Part shown: piece by piece, positions 5,656 through 13,251 of the stretch
Position numbering within the stretch: position 1 is the first letter of the stretch
Layout of the letters: each line of letters starts with the position of its first letter
DNA from: an uncultured Methanomassiliicoccaceae archaeon
Lineage (GTDB): Archaea > Thermoplasmatota > Thermoplasmata > Methanomassiliicoccales > Methanomethylophilaceae
Direction: 5' to 3'
NCBI GenBank assembly: GCA_945492685.1
Contig: CALYUZ010000004.1
Coordinates: 1-13,344, forward strand
Length of the DNA: 13,344 nucleotides
Translations under genes and position numbers: made by a program
The notes under the pieces: model-generated
The model's database searches: none
Told to the model about the DNA's origin: nothing
What the model saw: only the letters and a program-made list of their open reading frames with translations

Positions 5656-6914
5656 CATCTATGAGATTCAGCAAGGGCGAGATGAAGGGAAAGGTGCTGC
5701 CCCCTCCATCGAAAAGCCACACCCACAGGGCGTTCTTCCTCGCCTCCATGGCGAAGGGGGAGTCCGTGGTCACACATTCACTGCTTTCATCGGACACTAA
5801 GGCAACGCTGAACGCGTGCCGCATGATGGGTGCCCGTGCGGAGGTGGACGGCAACACCGTCAGGATAACCGGGGGAGACCTCCACGCCCCGGAGGGAATC
5901 GTGGATGCGGACAACTCCGGTACTACCATGAGGATCTTCGCCGGACTGTGCTCCATGTTCGACAGGGAGGTCACCATAACCGGCGACGAATCCCTGAGGA
6001 AGAGACCGATGGGGAGGCTCCTGGATGCCCTGGAGCAGACCGGCACCGTCTGTCGCTCCGACAACGGACTGCCGCCTGTGACTGTGAAAGGACCGAACAG
6101 AGGAGGTGACGTGCATATCGACGGAAGCGTCAGCTCCCAGTACATCACATCCCTGCTGATGACATCCCCGATGCTGGGATCGGATTCCAGGATCACCGTC
6201 GAGGGCGGCATGGTGTCAGCACCCTATCTGGACGTGACCACACACATGATGCGCCTGTTCGGTGCCGATGCGACCAGGGATGGCAACGTGTTCTCGATCA
6301 AAGGGAGAACGGGATACACACCCTACGACTACTGCGTGCCCGCGGACTTCTCCTCCGCGGCATTCCCATTGGTGGCCGGGGCCATAGGAGGAGAGGTGAC
6401 CGTCACGGGCATGGACATGGACGACCCCCAGGGAGACCGCAGGATAGTCGATGTCATCAGGAAAGCCGGTGCGGAGGTAACGATCGATGGCGACGAGGTC
6501 ACCGCCAAGAGAAAGAAGCTCGTAGGGTGCGAGATCGACATGGGGGAGATCCCAGACCTGTTCCCCATCACAGCCGTGCTGCTGAGCACCGCGGAAGGTG
6601 ACAGCAGACTCTATGGCGCGCCGCAGCTCAAGTTCAAGGAGAGCAACAGGATCGAGACCGTGGTCAACATGATAAACGCCATCGGAGGAGATGCCGAGGC
6701 GACCGATGATGGGTGCATCATCCATGGAAAGGCCGAGCTCAAAGGCGGCAGGATAGTCCACAAGGGCGACCATCGCATCATGATGTCCGCCGCCGTGGCA
6801 TCCCTCGTCTGTGAGGGGACGGTCGAGATGGACGACGTGGAATGCTGCGCCGTATCCTATCCGGACTTCGTGGAACAGATGGACTCCCTCGGGATGGTAC
6901 ACGAGGTGATCTGA
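5652..6914 (+). CDS. aroA: 3-phosphoshikimate 1-carboxyvinyltransferase (EPSP synthase)
   Basis: It joins phosphoenolpyruvate to shikimate 3-phosphate to form EPSP. The 420 residues show PPSKSHTHRA (18-27, with Lys21 and Arg26), DNSGTTMR (87-94), LRKRPM (115-120, Arg118), SVSSQ (159-163), catalytic Asp302 in IPDLFP, KESNRI (329-334, Glu330 and Arg333) and DHRIMM (373-378). Against the E. coli enzyme the final block CTAKTFPDY aligns without gaps to CCAVSYPDF, so Lys411 of E. coli is replaced by Val401. The start ATG at 5652 lies 6 bases after GAGGTG and overlaps the shikimate kinase stop. GTG 5643 and ATG 5661 are worse placed. The stop shares a base with the chorismate synthase start. Function secure; the effect of the substitution on phosphoenolpyruvate binding is unknown. 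Confidence 0.96.
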   Translation: MTSMRFSKGEMKGKVLPPPSKSHTHRAFFLASMAKGESVVTHSLLSSDTKATLNACRMMGARAEVDGNTVRITGGDLHAPEGIVDADNSGTTMRIFAGLCSMFDREVTITGDESLRKRPMGRLLDALEQTGTVCRSDNGLPPVTVKGPNRGGDVHIDGSVSSQYITSLLMTSPMLGSDSRITVEGGMVSAPYLDVTTHMMRLFGADATRDGNVFSIKGRTGYTPYDYCVPADFSSAAFPLVAGAIGGEVTVTGMDMDDPQGDRRIVDVIRKAGAEVTIDGDEVTAKRKKLVGCEIDMGEIPDLFPITAVLLSTAEGDSRLYGAPQLKFKESNRIETVVNMINAIGGDAEATDDGCIIHGKAELKGGRIVHKGDHRIMMSAAVASLVCEGTVEMDDVECCAVSYPDFVEQMDSLGMVHEVI

Positions 6915-7984
6915 TGTATCAGATAGGAGAGAAGATCACATTCACACTCTTCGGAAAGAGCCACGGACCATGCGTGGGAGGGATACTCTCCGGCATCCCT
7001 TCGGGATTCTCCATCGATATGGACATGGTGGCTGCGGAGATGGAGCTCAGGAAGCCTACGGGTAAGATCGGGACCCCACGCAGGGAGAAGGATGACGTCG
7101 AGTTCATCCAGGGCGTGAGGGACGGTATTACCGATGGGAACCCCATCCTCATGAGGATTGCCAACGGCAACACGGACGGGTCCAAGTACATGAAGTTCTA
7201 CGAGACGCCCCGTCCCGGACATGCGGACCTGCCGGCACTGCTCAAGTTCCCGGACCATGACCTCAGGGGAAGCGGACAGTTCTCCGGAAGGCTCACGGCG
7301 GCCATCGTCGCTGCCGGTGCTATCGCGAAACAGTACATCGCCGAGGAGGGGATCCGTGTGGAGGCCTTCACCAGGTCCGTCGGAAACGTCCGTGACGACT
7401 GCGTCCGTGACGCCGATGCCGCACACGCATCCAGGGGATTCGCAACCCGCGCCTGCACACGTGAACTGGATGATGCGATGAGAACCGAGATCGAATCCGC
7501 GGGAGCGGAGAAGGACAGCGTCGGAGGTGTGGTGGAATGCATCATCACAGGCCTTCCCATCGGATTCGGTGGGATCTGGTTCGACGCATTGGACTCCGAC
7601 CTGGCCAGGGCGATGTTCGGGATACCCGCATGCAAGGGTGTGGAGTTCGGAGACGGGTTCGACCTCACGAGGATGAGGGGATCCGAGAGCAACGATGCCT
7701 ACAGGTACGATCAAGGAAGGATAGTCACTGAGAGCAACCACATGGGCGGCATCGTCGGTGGCATGTGCGACGGTGCACCCGTGGTGTTCCGTGTGGCATT
7801 CAAACCCACACCTTCCATAGGTGTGGAGCAGAGGACGGTGAACCTCAGAACGGAAGAGGACGACACCGTCTCGGTCGAGGGGAGGCACGACCCCTGCATC
7901 GTGCCCCGTGCGGTCGCGGTTGTTGAGGCCATGGCGGCACTCACTGTAGCGGACCAGATGATGAGGGGATACCGATGGAACTGA
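6914..7984 (+). CDS. aroC: Chorismate synthase
   Basis: It eliminates phosphate from EPSP to give chorismate, using reduced FMN. The 357-residue protein has the family signatures in order: GKSHGPCVGG (14-23, His17), RPGHADLPALLKFPDHDLRG, then FSGRLTAAIVAAGAIAK, GIPACKGVEFGDGF, the GGIVGG flavin-phosphate region, FKPTPSI, and GRHDPCIVPRAVAVVEAM near the end. Its length is normal for the short form of the family. The common GGGR before the SGR segment reads GSGQ here, a variation whose meaning I cannot judge. The start ATG at 6914 shares its A with the EPSP synthase stop and is preceded by GAGGTGAT. In-frame starts further upstream (from 6842) lie inside EPSP synthase. Its last 10 bases overlap the mutase-dehydrogenase gene. 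Confidence 0.96.
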   Translation: MYQIGEKITFTLFGKSHGPCVGGILSGIPSGFSIDMDMVAAEMELRKPTGKIGTPRREKDDVEFIQGVRDGITDGNPILMRIANGNTDGSKYMKFYETPRPGHADLPALLKFPDHDLRGSGQFSGRLTAAIVAAGAIAKQYIAEEGIRVEAFTRSVGNVRDDCVRDADAAHASRGFATRACTRELDDAMRTEIESAGAEKDSVGGVVECIITGLPIGFGGIWFDALDSDLARAMFGIPACKGVEFGDGFDLTRMRGSESNDAYRYDQGRIVTESNHMGGIVGGMCDGAPVVFRVAFKPTPSIGVEQRTVNLRTEEDDTVSVEGRHDPCIVPRAVAVVEAMAALTVADQMMRGYRWN

Positions 7985-9027
7985 ACGAGATCAGAGAGGA
8001 GATCAAGAACATAGACTTCCAGATCCTTGAGCTTGCCAAGAGGAGGCTCGAACTGGCGAAGGAGGTCGGAGCGAACAAGGTCAAGACCAATGCGGCCGTC
8101 AGGAACATAGAGGTCGAACGGAAGGTCATCGACAGATACAGAGGATTCGCCCTCGAGAACGGTATGAACCCCGTGTATGCGGAGACGATCTGCAAGATCC
8201 TCATGCAAGAGTCGATCGAGGCACAGGCTGCCCTCCCCAGGAAGGCATCCGTGCTCAGACACATAGCCATCATCGGCGGATACGGGAAGATGGGACGCTG
8301 GCTGGCGGACCTGTTCAAACAGTCCGGACACAGGGTTGACATCATCGATCCATCCGCGGGAAACGGACTCACACTGGATGACTGCAAATGGGCCGACACG
8401 GTCATCGTCTCCGTACCCATATCCAGGACCGCGGGGATACTCGAGAAACTGGATTCCATCTGCGGCGAGGAGACACTCATCTTCGACATCGCATCGCTGA
8501 AATCCCCCTTCATAGAGAAGCTCAGGGACATGGGATCGAGGAGGAAGGTATGTTCCGTCCACCCCATGTTCGGACCCTCCGCGGGATCCATGTACGACAG
8601 GAACCTCCTGGTGTGCGACTGCGGATCCGACACGGCCGTCGAGGAGACCGTCCAGCTCCTGGGCAACCACGGCGCCAACATCCGCACCATGGAGGTCGAG
8701 GAACACGACAAGTACATGTCCTATGTTCTCGGATTGAGTCATGCCGTCAACATCGCATTCTTCACCGTATTGGAGAGGAGCGGGATCAGCTTCGAGGACA
8801 TGAAGTCGGTTGCCTCCACCACATACTCCAAGCTGATGGACTCCAACCTGTCCGTGGCCATGGAGGACCCTTACCTCTACTATGAGATCCAGCACCTGAA
8901 CGTCAACCGCGACAAGATGCTGAAGGAATTCGGAGATTCCACGAAGGCCGTCGTGGAGGCCGCACAGGCGGATGATGCCACCGAGTTCAAGAACCTCATG
9001 GACAAGGGCCGCGAATACTTCACATGA
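7975..9027 (+). CDS. tyrA: Chorismate mutase-prephenate dehydrogenase (T-protein type)
   Basis: This bifunctional enzyme of 350 residues converts chorismate to prephenate and then, with NAD(P), to 4-hydroxyphenylpyruvate for tyrosine. Residues 1 to about 88 are an AroQ mutase. Arg7, Lys35, Glu48, Ser80 and Gln84 match E. coli Arg11, Lys39, Glu52, Ser84 and Gln88; Asn44 stands where E. coli has Asp48. Residues 95-350 are the dehydrogenase. GGYGKMG (101-107) is the nucleotide loop, VSVPI (145-149) follows, HPMFGP (196-201) holds the catalytic His, and EEHDKYMSYVLGLSHA (242-257) is the helical-domain signature. The order is that of the enterobacterial T-protein, with no ACT domain at the end. 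Feedback control by tyrosine would have to use the dehydrogenase domain itself. The ATG lies behind GAGGGGAT and overlaps aroC by 10 bases. It ends the operon. Confidence 0.95.
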   Translation: MELNEIREEIKNIDFQILELAKRRLELAKEVGANKVKTNAAVRNIEVERKVIDRYRGFALENGMNPVYAETICKILMQESIEAQAALPRKASVLRHIAIIGGYGKMGRWLADLFKQSGHRVDIIDPSAGNGLTLDDCKWADTVIVSVPISRTAGILEKLDSICGEETLIFDIASLKSPFIEKLRDMGSRRKVCSVHPMFGPSAGSMYDRNLLVCDCGSDTAVEETVQLLGNHGANIRTMEVEEHDKYMSYVLGLSHAVNIAFFTVLERSGISFEDMKSVASTTYSKLMDSNLSVAMEDPYLYYEIQHLNVNRDKMLKEFGDSTKAVVEAAQADDATEFKNLMDKGREYFT

Positions 9028-9036
9028 TGATGACAA

Positions 9037-9062
9037 CCCTCCCGGCAAGAAGGCCGGGAGGG
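9037..9062. terminator. Terminator-like hairpin at the end of the aro operon
   Basis: CCCTCCCGGC (9037-9046) and GCCGGGAGGG (9053-9062) form a perfect 10-bp stem with a 6-base loop. It starts 9 bases after the tyrA stop and ends 11 bases from the stop of the convergent PH-domain gene, so it can serve both. No long T tract follows on either strand. Confidence 0.65.
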
Positions 9063-9073
9063 CCCAAACCGTT

Positions 9074-10546
9074 TCAATAGAACCTTCTGTAATCGTAACG
9101 GCCGTCCCCGATACGGGCAACGACCTCCTCCCCGACAGACTCAAGATCGGGTGAATGGAAGTATCCGGATACTATCTGCTTGAACCCTGTGGAGGACATC
9201 AGGTTGACGGTGCATCTGGACAGACCGAAACGTCTGGCGATCAATCCGGACATCACACAGGTGCATTGGACCTTGTCGTACATGATGTACTCTGTGTTGA
9301 GATCGAAGCTTCCATGGACGAACAGGAAGACCTCTTCCCCACGGGCGAACATCCGGTGTGACTGCGCGAGACCCACGTATCCGACCATCAGGACAACAGA
9401 CACCACCATGGCGGCGATGATGCCGAAACTCACGAGATCCGCGATGAATCCATCATATCCTCTGAGCTCCACGAACAGAACCTTGTAGAGGATGTACAGT
9501 ATGGGGATCACGACCACAGCCAGTATCACCTGTCCTATCACCATGGGAACCAATGCGACGCGTGGCTGATGGACAGGTTCCATGGAATCATCACAGAACT
9601 CAGGTATGATGTCCCTGAACAATGCCTCCACCTCGGACCTCCTCTTCAGAGGACATAGGATGGGTATGGCCTCCTCTCCTGCGAGACCGACGACCTCGGC
9701 CTCGAGGGTGGCCATGTGGAACGCGCGGGCCAGGAGAGGCTCACGGATCCTCACAGAGTTCACCTTGTTCACCTTGAAGGAACTGCGATAATTGTTGATC
9801 ATCCCACACTCGATGGTTATTGTATCATCGACGCGGTAGATCCTGTAGTTGTAGTACTTCAGGATGGACGTCACTATGGGGATGACCTCTCCGATGAAAA
9901 ACAGGAACAATGCAGAGATCAGACCTCCGGAGGATCCGAAGAAGATCATGACGATAGCATAGATGGTTGCCAGGACACCGAAGATCGATGATATTGTGGG
10001 CTGGGCCAGGAATCCATGCAGAATTATGTCCGTATTGGAGATGTGGATAGCAGTGGGTACCTGGAGGTCCTCCTGCAATGTTATCTCCTTCTGGAAGATC
10101 ATACTGTTGAGCTCATCGCGGAGCCTGCCTGCGATCTCCTTCTTCAATATGAGCGTACGCTCGGCATACTGTGCGTTGACACTTGAGTTCACATTGAACA
10201 TCAGGATAGATGTCCCGAACAGATGATTGAGGATACCACGCCTAACGTTGACAGATGCCAACTTCGAATACTGGATGTGATTGAGTTTCTTGAAGGCTGT
10301 ATCGACCTGTATCACGATCTCCTCGGATGTGAACGTGTACGTCGTCTTCCTCCAGATATAGTATGATATCACGGCGACCGCAGCTGCCACAACCACCAAC
10401 ACCAGGGCCACATACGGTACCCATCCACCGTCCTCCACCGAGGATCCCATGTTCAGGACAATGATCAATCCGATGAACACGCAAGCGGAGATGACGTTCC
10501 TGAGTATGACCGACGGGTGATTCCTGAACACCCTGTCCTCAGTCAA
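9074..10546 (-). CDS. Membrane protein with three bacterial PH domains (YdbT-like)
   Basis: This 490-residue protein has three repeats of a two-helix membrane hairpin plus a bacterial PH (bPH_2, DUF304) domain. Membrane pairs lie at about 13-32/43-65, 184-203/206-229 and 332-357/370-393. The PH repeats follow at about 68-150, 230-315 and 397-480. Each has the family phrase of a basic or hydrophobic strand, a K(V/L)xxV segment and a turn ending near a phenylalanine: HIQYSKLASVNVRRGIL, FKVNKVNSVRIREPLL, IMYDKVQCTCVMSGLI. It should sit in the cytoplasmic membrane. Its biochemical role is unknown. It starts at a TTG (10546) one base after the stop of the single-PH gene, behind AGAGGG. A GTG at codon 6 behind GAGGA is an alternative. 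The pairing matches Bacillus ydbS-ydbT. Confidence 0.85.
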   Translation of the reverse strand: MTEDRVFRNHPSVILRNVISACVFIGLIIVLNMGSSVEDGGWVPYVALVLVVVAAAVAVISYYIWRKTTYTFTSEEIVIQVDTAFKKLNHIQYSKLASVNVRRGILNHLFGTSILMFNVNSSVNAQYAERTLILKKEIAGRLRDELNSMIFQKEITLQEDLQVPTAIHISNTDIILHGFLAQPTISSIFGVLATIYAIVMIFFGSSGGLISALFLFFIGEVIPIVTSILKYYNYRIYRVDDTITIECGMINNYRSSFKVNKVNSVRIREPLLARAFHMATLEAEVVGLAGEEAIPILCPLKRRSEVEALFRDIIPEFCDDSMEPVHQPRVALVPMVIGQVILAVVVIPILYILYKVLFVELRGYDGFIADLVSFGIIAAMVVSVVLMVGYVGLAQSHRMFARGEEVFLFVHGSFDLNTEYIMYDKVQCTCVMSGLIARRFGLSRCTVNLMSSTGFKQIVSGYFHSPDLESVGEEVVARIGDGRYDYRRFY

Positions 10547-10547
10547 C

Positions 10548-11066
10548 TCAATCCCTCTTCTTCAGCATCTCTATGATCTTCTCGTTGAGTTTGGTGGCGA
10601 TGCTCTCCGCCAGATCCTCCTCCAGATAGTTGAGGGACACTGTGCCTCCGGCGGTTGTCACGAGAACATTGGCGAGACCATAGCGGCGATTGATCGGTCC
10701 CCTGGACACATTGACCTGATGGACCCTCTCGATGGGGACCATGTCATGGGTGATTGTGATGATCCCCTTGCGGACCTCCACCTTGTCATCATCCATCCTG
10801 TACCTGTAACGCCTGTAGTACACAGATGGGGCAACGATCAGATATACGGTGAGCAGAACGAAAACGACCATCGTGGCGGACATCCCGAGATCGACCTGTT
10901 CAACGAAGATGTCCTGCCTGTACACCACGATGATGGCAACCACCAGGGCCAGAATGACGAATCCTATTCCGTTGCGGAGATACATCGCCTTCTTGCTTAC
11001 AGGCTCCAGGACATGATAACCGTCGATGGTCAAACCTTCCTCATCGACGTCAAAATCCTTGTTCAT
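10548..11066 (-). CDS. Membrane protein with one bacterial PH domain (YdbS-like)
   Basis: The 172-residue product has a soluble N-terminus of about 28 residues, two membrane helices (about 31-49 and 62-84) and a bPH_2 domain (about 88-165). The domain carries the phrase HDMVPIERVHQVNVSRGP followed by RRYGLANV. That is the YdbS layout, and the partner with three repeats follows after one base, so the two probably form a membrane complex. The function is not established for archaeal members; Bacillus YdbS/YdbT have been linked to tolerance of antimicrobial peptides, which may not carry over. The ATG at 11066 lies about 26 bases from the centre of a TATA-like box, so the message may be leaderless or nearly so. 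Only GGTG two bases upstream resembles a ribosome site. Confidence 0.85.
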   Translation of the reverse strand: MNKDFDVDEEGLTIDGYHVLEPVSKKAMYLRNGIGFVILALVVAIIVVYRQDIFVEQVDLGMSATMVVFVLLTVYLIVAPSVYYRRYRYRMDDDKVEVRKGIITITHDMVPIERVHQVNVSRGPINRRYGLANVLVTTAGGTVSLNYLEEDLAESIATKLNEKIIEMLKKRD

Positions 11067-11088
11067 GCACCATTATCGTATGAACTAG

Positions 11089-11095
11089 TTAATAA
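11089..11095 (-). promoter_or_regulatory. TATA-like box for the PH-domain pair
   Basis: The minus strand reads TTATTAA, centred about 26 bases from the ATG at 11066, which predicts a leaderless or very short-leader message. The palindrome AACTAGTT (11083-11090) overlaps its edge and could be an operator. It lies 4 bases from the ilvD hairpin. Confidence 0.45.
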
Positions 11096-11099
11096 TGTA

Positions 11100-11124
11100 C
11101 CGCCGGGTACAAACATCCCGGCGG
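11100..11124 (-). terminator. Hairpin after ilvD
   Basis: CCGCCGGG (11100-11107) and CCCGGCGG (11117-11124) form a perfect 8-bp stem with a 9-base loop. It starts 16 bases after the ilvD stop and is followed by T/A-rich sequence that also holds the next promoter. Its arms carry the same CCGCCGGG as the hairpin at 690-719. Confidence 0.6.
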
Positions 11125-11140
11125 CGTTTGATGAGGTTTA

Positions 11141-12787
11141 TCACTCAAGATAGGCGCCGTTGGCACCTGATGTGACGAGCTTGCGGTACTTCTTCTGGAC
11201 ACCTGTGACAGGACGCTCGATGATCTTGACCTCGGCCATGCGCTGTTTGATCTCCTCGTCTGAGAGTCTGACATTGAGTGTCCTGGCGGGGATGTCGATG
11301 TCGATGATGTCCCCATCCTTGACTGCGGCGATGGGTCCGCCCGCATATGCCTCGGGAGAAACGTGTCCGATCGCTCCACCGCGGGATGCACCGGAGAACC
11401 TTCCGTCTGTGATCAGAGCGACGGACTCTCCGAGACCCCTTCCCATGATGAGACTGGTGGGTGAGAGCATCTCGGGCATTCCGGGAGCACCCTTGGGGCC
11501 CTCATACCTGATGATGACCGCATCACCGGGAACGATATCTCCGGATGTGATCGCATCTGCCGCATCCTTCTCGCACTCGAACACCCTGGCCCTTCCGCTG
11601 AACTTCATCATCTTGGGACTGACTGCAGACTGCTTGATGACCGATCCCTCGGGAGCGATGTTACCCCTGAGGACCGCGATACCTCCCTCCTTGTGGAAGG
11701 GGTTGTCCTTGGATCTGAGAACCTCGGGGTCTTTGACGACACCCTCTGCGGCGATCTGGCCCATGGTCTTTCCGTTTCCGGTGGGAACATCGATGATGCT
11801 GTCCTTCAGGATGTTGAGAACAGCAGGGATGCCTCCTGCCAGGTCGAGGTCCTTGATGCTGTATGGTCCGCCGGGCCTGAGACTGGTAATGTGAGGCGTA
11901 TCCCTGGAGATCCTATCGAAATCATCGAGGGTCACGGGACAGCCGAAGTCCTTGGAGATGGCAGGCAAGTGAAGTGCGGTGTTGGTGGATCCTCCGATGG
12001 CCATGTCCACACGGATGGCGTTGAAGAACGATTCCTTGCTGACGATGTCGCGGGGTTTGATGTCCTTCTTGGCAAGTTCGACGATCCTCCTTCCGGTCTC
12101 CCTCGCGATGGCTAACTTCTTGTTATCATCGGCAAGGGCTGTCGCGCATCCGGTCAGACTGAGTCCCAGGGTCTCTGTGAGACATGCCATGGTGTTGGCA
12201 GTGAACAGACCGGAGCAACTTCCCTTTCCGGGGCATGCAGCACATTCGATCATCCTGAGTTCGTTCTCATCGATCTTTCCTGCGGAATAGGATCCGACGG
12301 CCTCGAACACAGACTGAAGGTCCAGGGACTTCTCCCCGTGTTTTCCGACCTCCATTGCACCTCCGGTGACGATGAGTCCGGGAACGTTCATCCTTCCCAT
12401 TGCCATGAGCATTCCGGGAGTGACCTTGTCACAGTTGGAGACCCCGACCCATCCATCGAAGGCGTGTCCCTCGACCATGACCTCACACGCATCGGAGATG
12501 ACCTCCCTTGAGATGAGGGAGTATCTCATTCCCTTGTGCCCCATGGCGATACCGTCGCAGACTGCGGGAACTCCGAAGACGAAGGGCTTTCCACCGGCCT
12601 CGATGATACCCTCCTTGACAGCCTCCACGATCTCGTTGAGGTGGATGTGCCCGGGAACGACCTCGTTCCAGGAGTTCGCGATGGCGATGAACGGTTTATC
12701 GAAATCCGAATCGTCCAGACCGTCTGCCCTGAGGAGACTCCTGGCAGGTGCCTTGTCCAGACCTTTCTTGACTGCATCACTTCTCAT
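11141..12787 (-). CDS. ilvD: Dihydroxyacid dehydratase
   Basis: It dehydrates 2,3-dihydroxy-isovalerate and 2,3-dihydroxy-3-methylvalerate to the keto acids of valine, leucine and isoleucine, using an iron-sulphur cluster and Mg2+. The 548-residue protein is of normal archaeal length. Cluster cysteines and metal ligands appear in VCDGIAMGH (Cys77, Asp78), NCDKVTPGM (Cys119, Asp120, Lys121) and [16 protein letters not shown] (Cys185, Cys191). [19 protein letters not shown] and IGHVSPEA are further family blocks. The ATG at 12787 is preceded by AGGT and by a TATA box at 12820-12829, which implies a short leader. It has its own promoter and a downstream hairpin, so it is probably a single-gene unit between ribosomal genes and the PH-domain pair. 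No other branched-chain gene is in the window. Confidence 0.97.
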   Translation of the reverse strand: MRSDAVKKGLDKAPARSLLRADGLDDSDFDKPFIAIANSWNEVVPGHIHLNEIVEAVKEGIIEAGGKPFVFGVPAVCDGIAMGHKGMRYSLISREVISDACEVMVEGHAFDGWVGVSNCDKVTPGMLMAMGRMNVPGLIVTGGAMEVGKHGEKSLDLQSVFEAVGSYSAGKIDENELRMIECAACPGKGSCSGLFTANTMACLTETLGLSLTGCATALADDNKKLAIARETGRRIVELAKKDIKPRDIVSKESFFNAIRVDMAIGGSTNTALHLPAISKDFGCPVTLDDFDRISRDTPHITSLRPGGPYSIKDLDLAGGIPAVLNILKDSIIDVPTGNGKTMGQIAAEGVVKDPEVLRSKDNPFHKEGGIAVLRGNIAPEGSVIKQSAVSPKMMKFSGRARVFECEKDAADAITSGDIVPGDAVIIRYEGPKGAPGMPEMLSPTSLIMGRGLGESVALITDGRFSGASRGGAIGHVSPEAYAGGPIAAVKDGDIIDIDIPARTLNVRLSDEEIKQRMAEVKIIERPVTGVQKKYRKLVTSGANGAYLE

Positions 12788-12819
12788 GATGGTTACCTGA
12801 GGATGCGGTAACTGGAGAG

Positions 12820-12829
12820 AATATATAAC
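12820..12829 (-). promoter_or_regulatory. TATA box of ilvD
   Basis: The minus strand reads GTTATATATT, preceded by the purine-rich GAAAA that often acts as a TFB element. Initiation about 26 bases downstream gives a leader of only about 10-14 bases, which would still include the AGGT ribosome site. Confidence 0.65.
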
Positions 12830-12864
12830 TTTTCAAAAAGGACGAAGATGATTGTAGATGTTGT

Positions 12865-12883
12865 GAGGGGGTTTTACCCCCTC
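12865..12883 (-). terminator. Terminator hairpin after rpsJ
   Basis: GAGGGGG (12865-12871) and CCCCCTC (12877-12883) form a perfect 7-bp stem with a 5-base loop. On the minus strand it begins 17 bases after the rpsJ stop and precedes the ilvD promoter. No T tract follows. Confidence 0.6.
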
Positions 12884-12900
12884 GGTTTAATGTTTCGGTT

Positions 12901-13215
12901 TCAGGCGCTGCGGAGCACGATCTCGATGTTGACACCATCGGGAACCTGGATCCTCATGAGCTGCCTGAGGGCACGCTCGTCGGCGTCCAGATCGATGAGT
13001 CTCTTGTGGATGCGCATCTCCCAGCGGTCCCAGGTCTCGCTTCCATCTCCACAGGGGCTCTTCCTGCAGGGGACCTTCAGCTTCTTTGTGGGAAGCGGTA
13101 CGGGTCCGCGAATGTCCACTCCAGTCCTCTGGGAGATCCCTTTGATCTGGGCGCAGACACTGTCGACCTTTGCAGGGTCGGTGCCGCTGAGAGAGATTCT
13201 TGCGCGCTGTGACAT
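12901..13215 (-). CDS. rpsJ: Ribosomal protein S10 (uS10)
   Basis: It is a small-subunit ribosomal protein of the 30S head. The 104-residue sequence has the family core [22 protein letters not shown], here split by position: GPVPLPTKK at 37-45, then the loop with cysteines, then [14 protein letters not shown] (65-78) and the end VPDGVNIEI (91-99). The loop with KSPCG is the archaeal/eukaryotic form. Length is typical. The ATG at 13215 lies 36 bases after the EF-1alpha stop, with GGGAT a few bases upstream and no TATA box in the gap, so the two genes are probably co-transcribed, as in the usual archaeal EF-1alpha to S10 order. Confidence 0.97.
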   Translation of the reverse strand: MSQRARISLSGTDPAKVDSVCAQIKGISQRTGVDIRGPVPLPTKKLKVPCRKSPCGDGSETWDRWEMRIHKRLIDLDADERALRQLMRIQVPDGVNIEIVLRSA

Positions 13216-13251
13216 CGTTTATCCCTTGTGAAAGGAGAAGTAGAGAGGCGT

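Noticed and set aside
7711..9144. 477-codon open frame on the minus strand
   Set aside because: Antisense to aroC and tyrA and runs through the operon terminator; no recognisable motif or ribosome site.
11160..11894. 244-codon open frame on the plus strand
   Set aside because: Antisense shadow of ilvD, which is certain from its cluster motifs.
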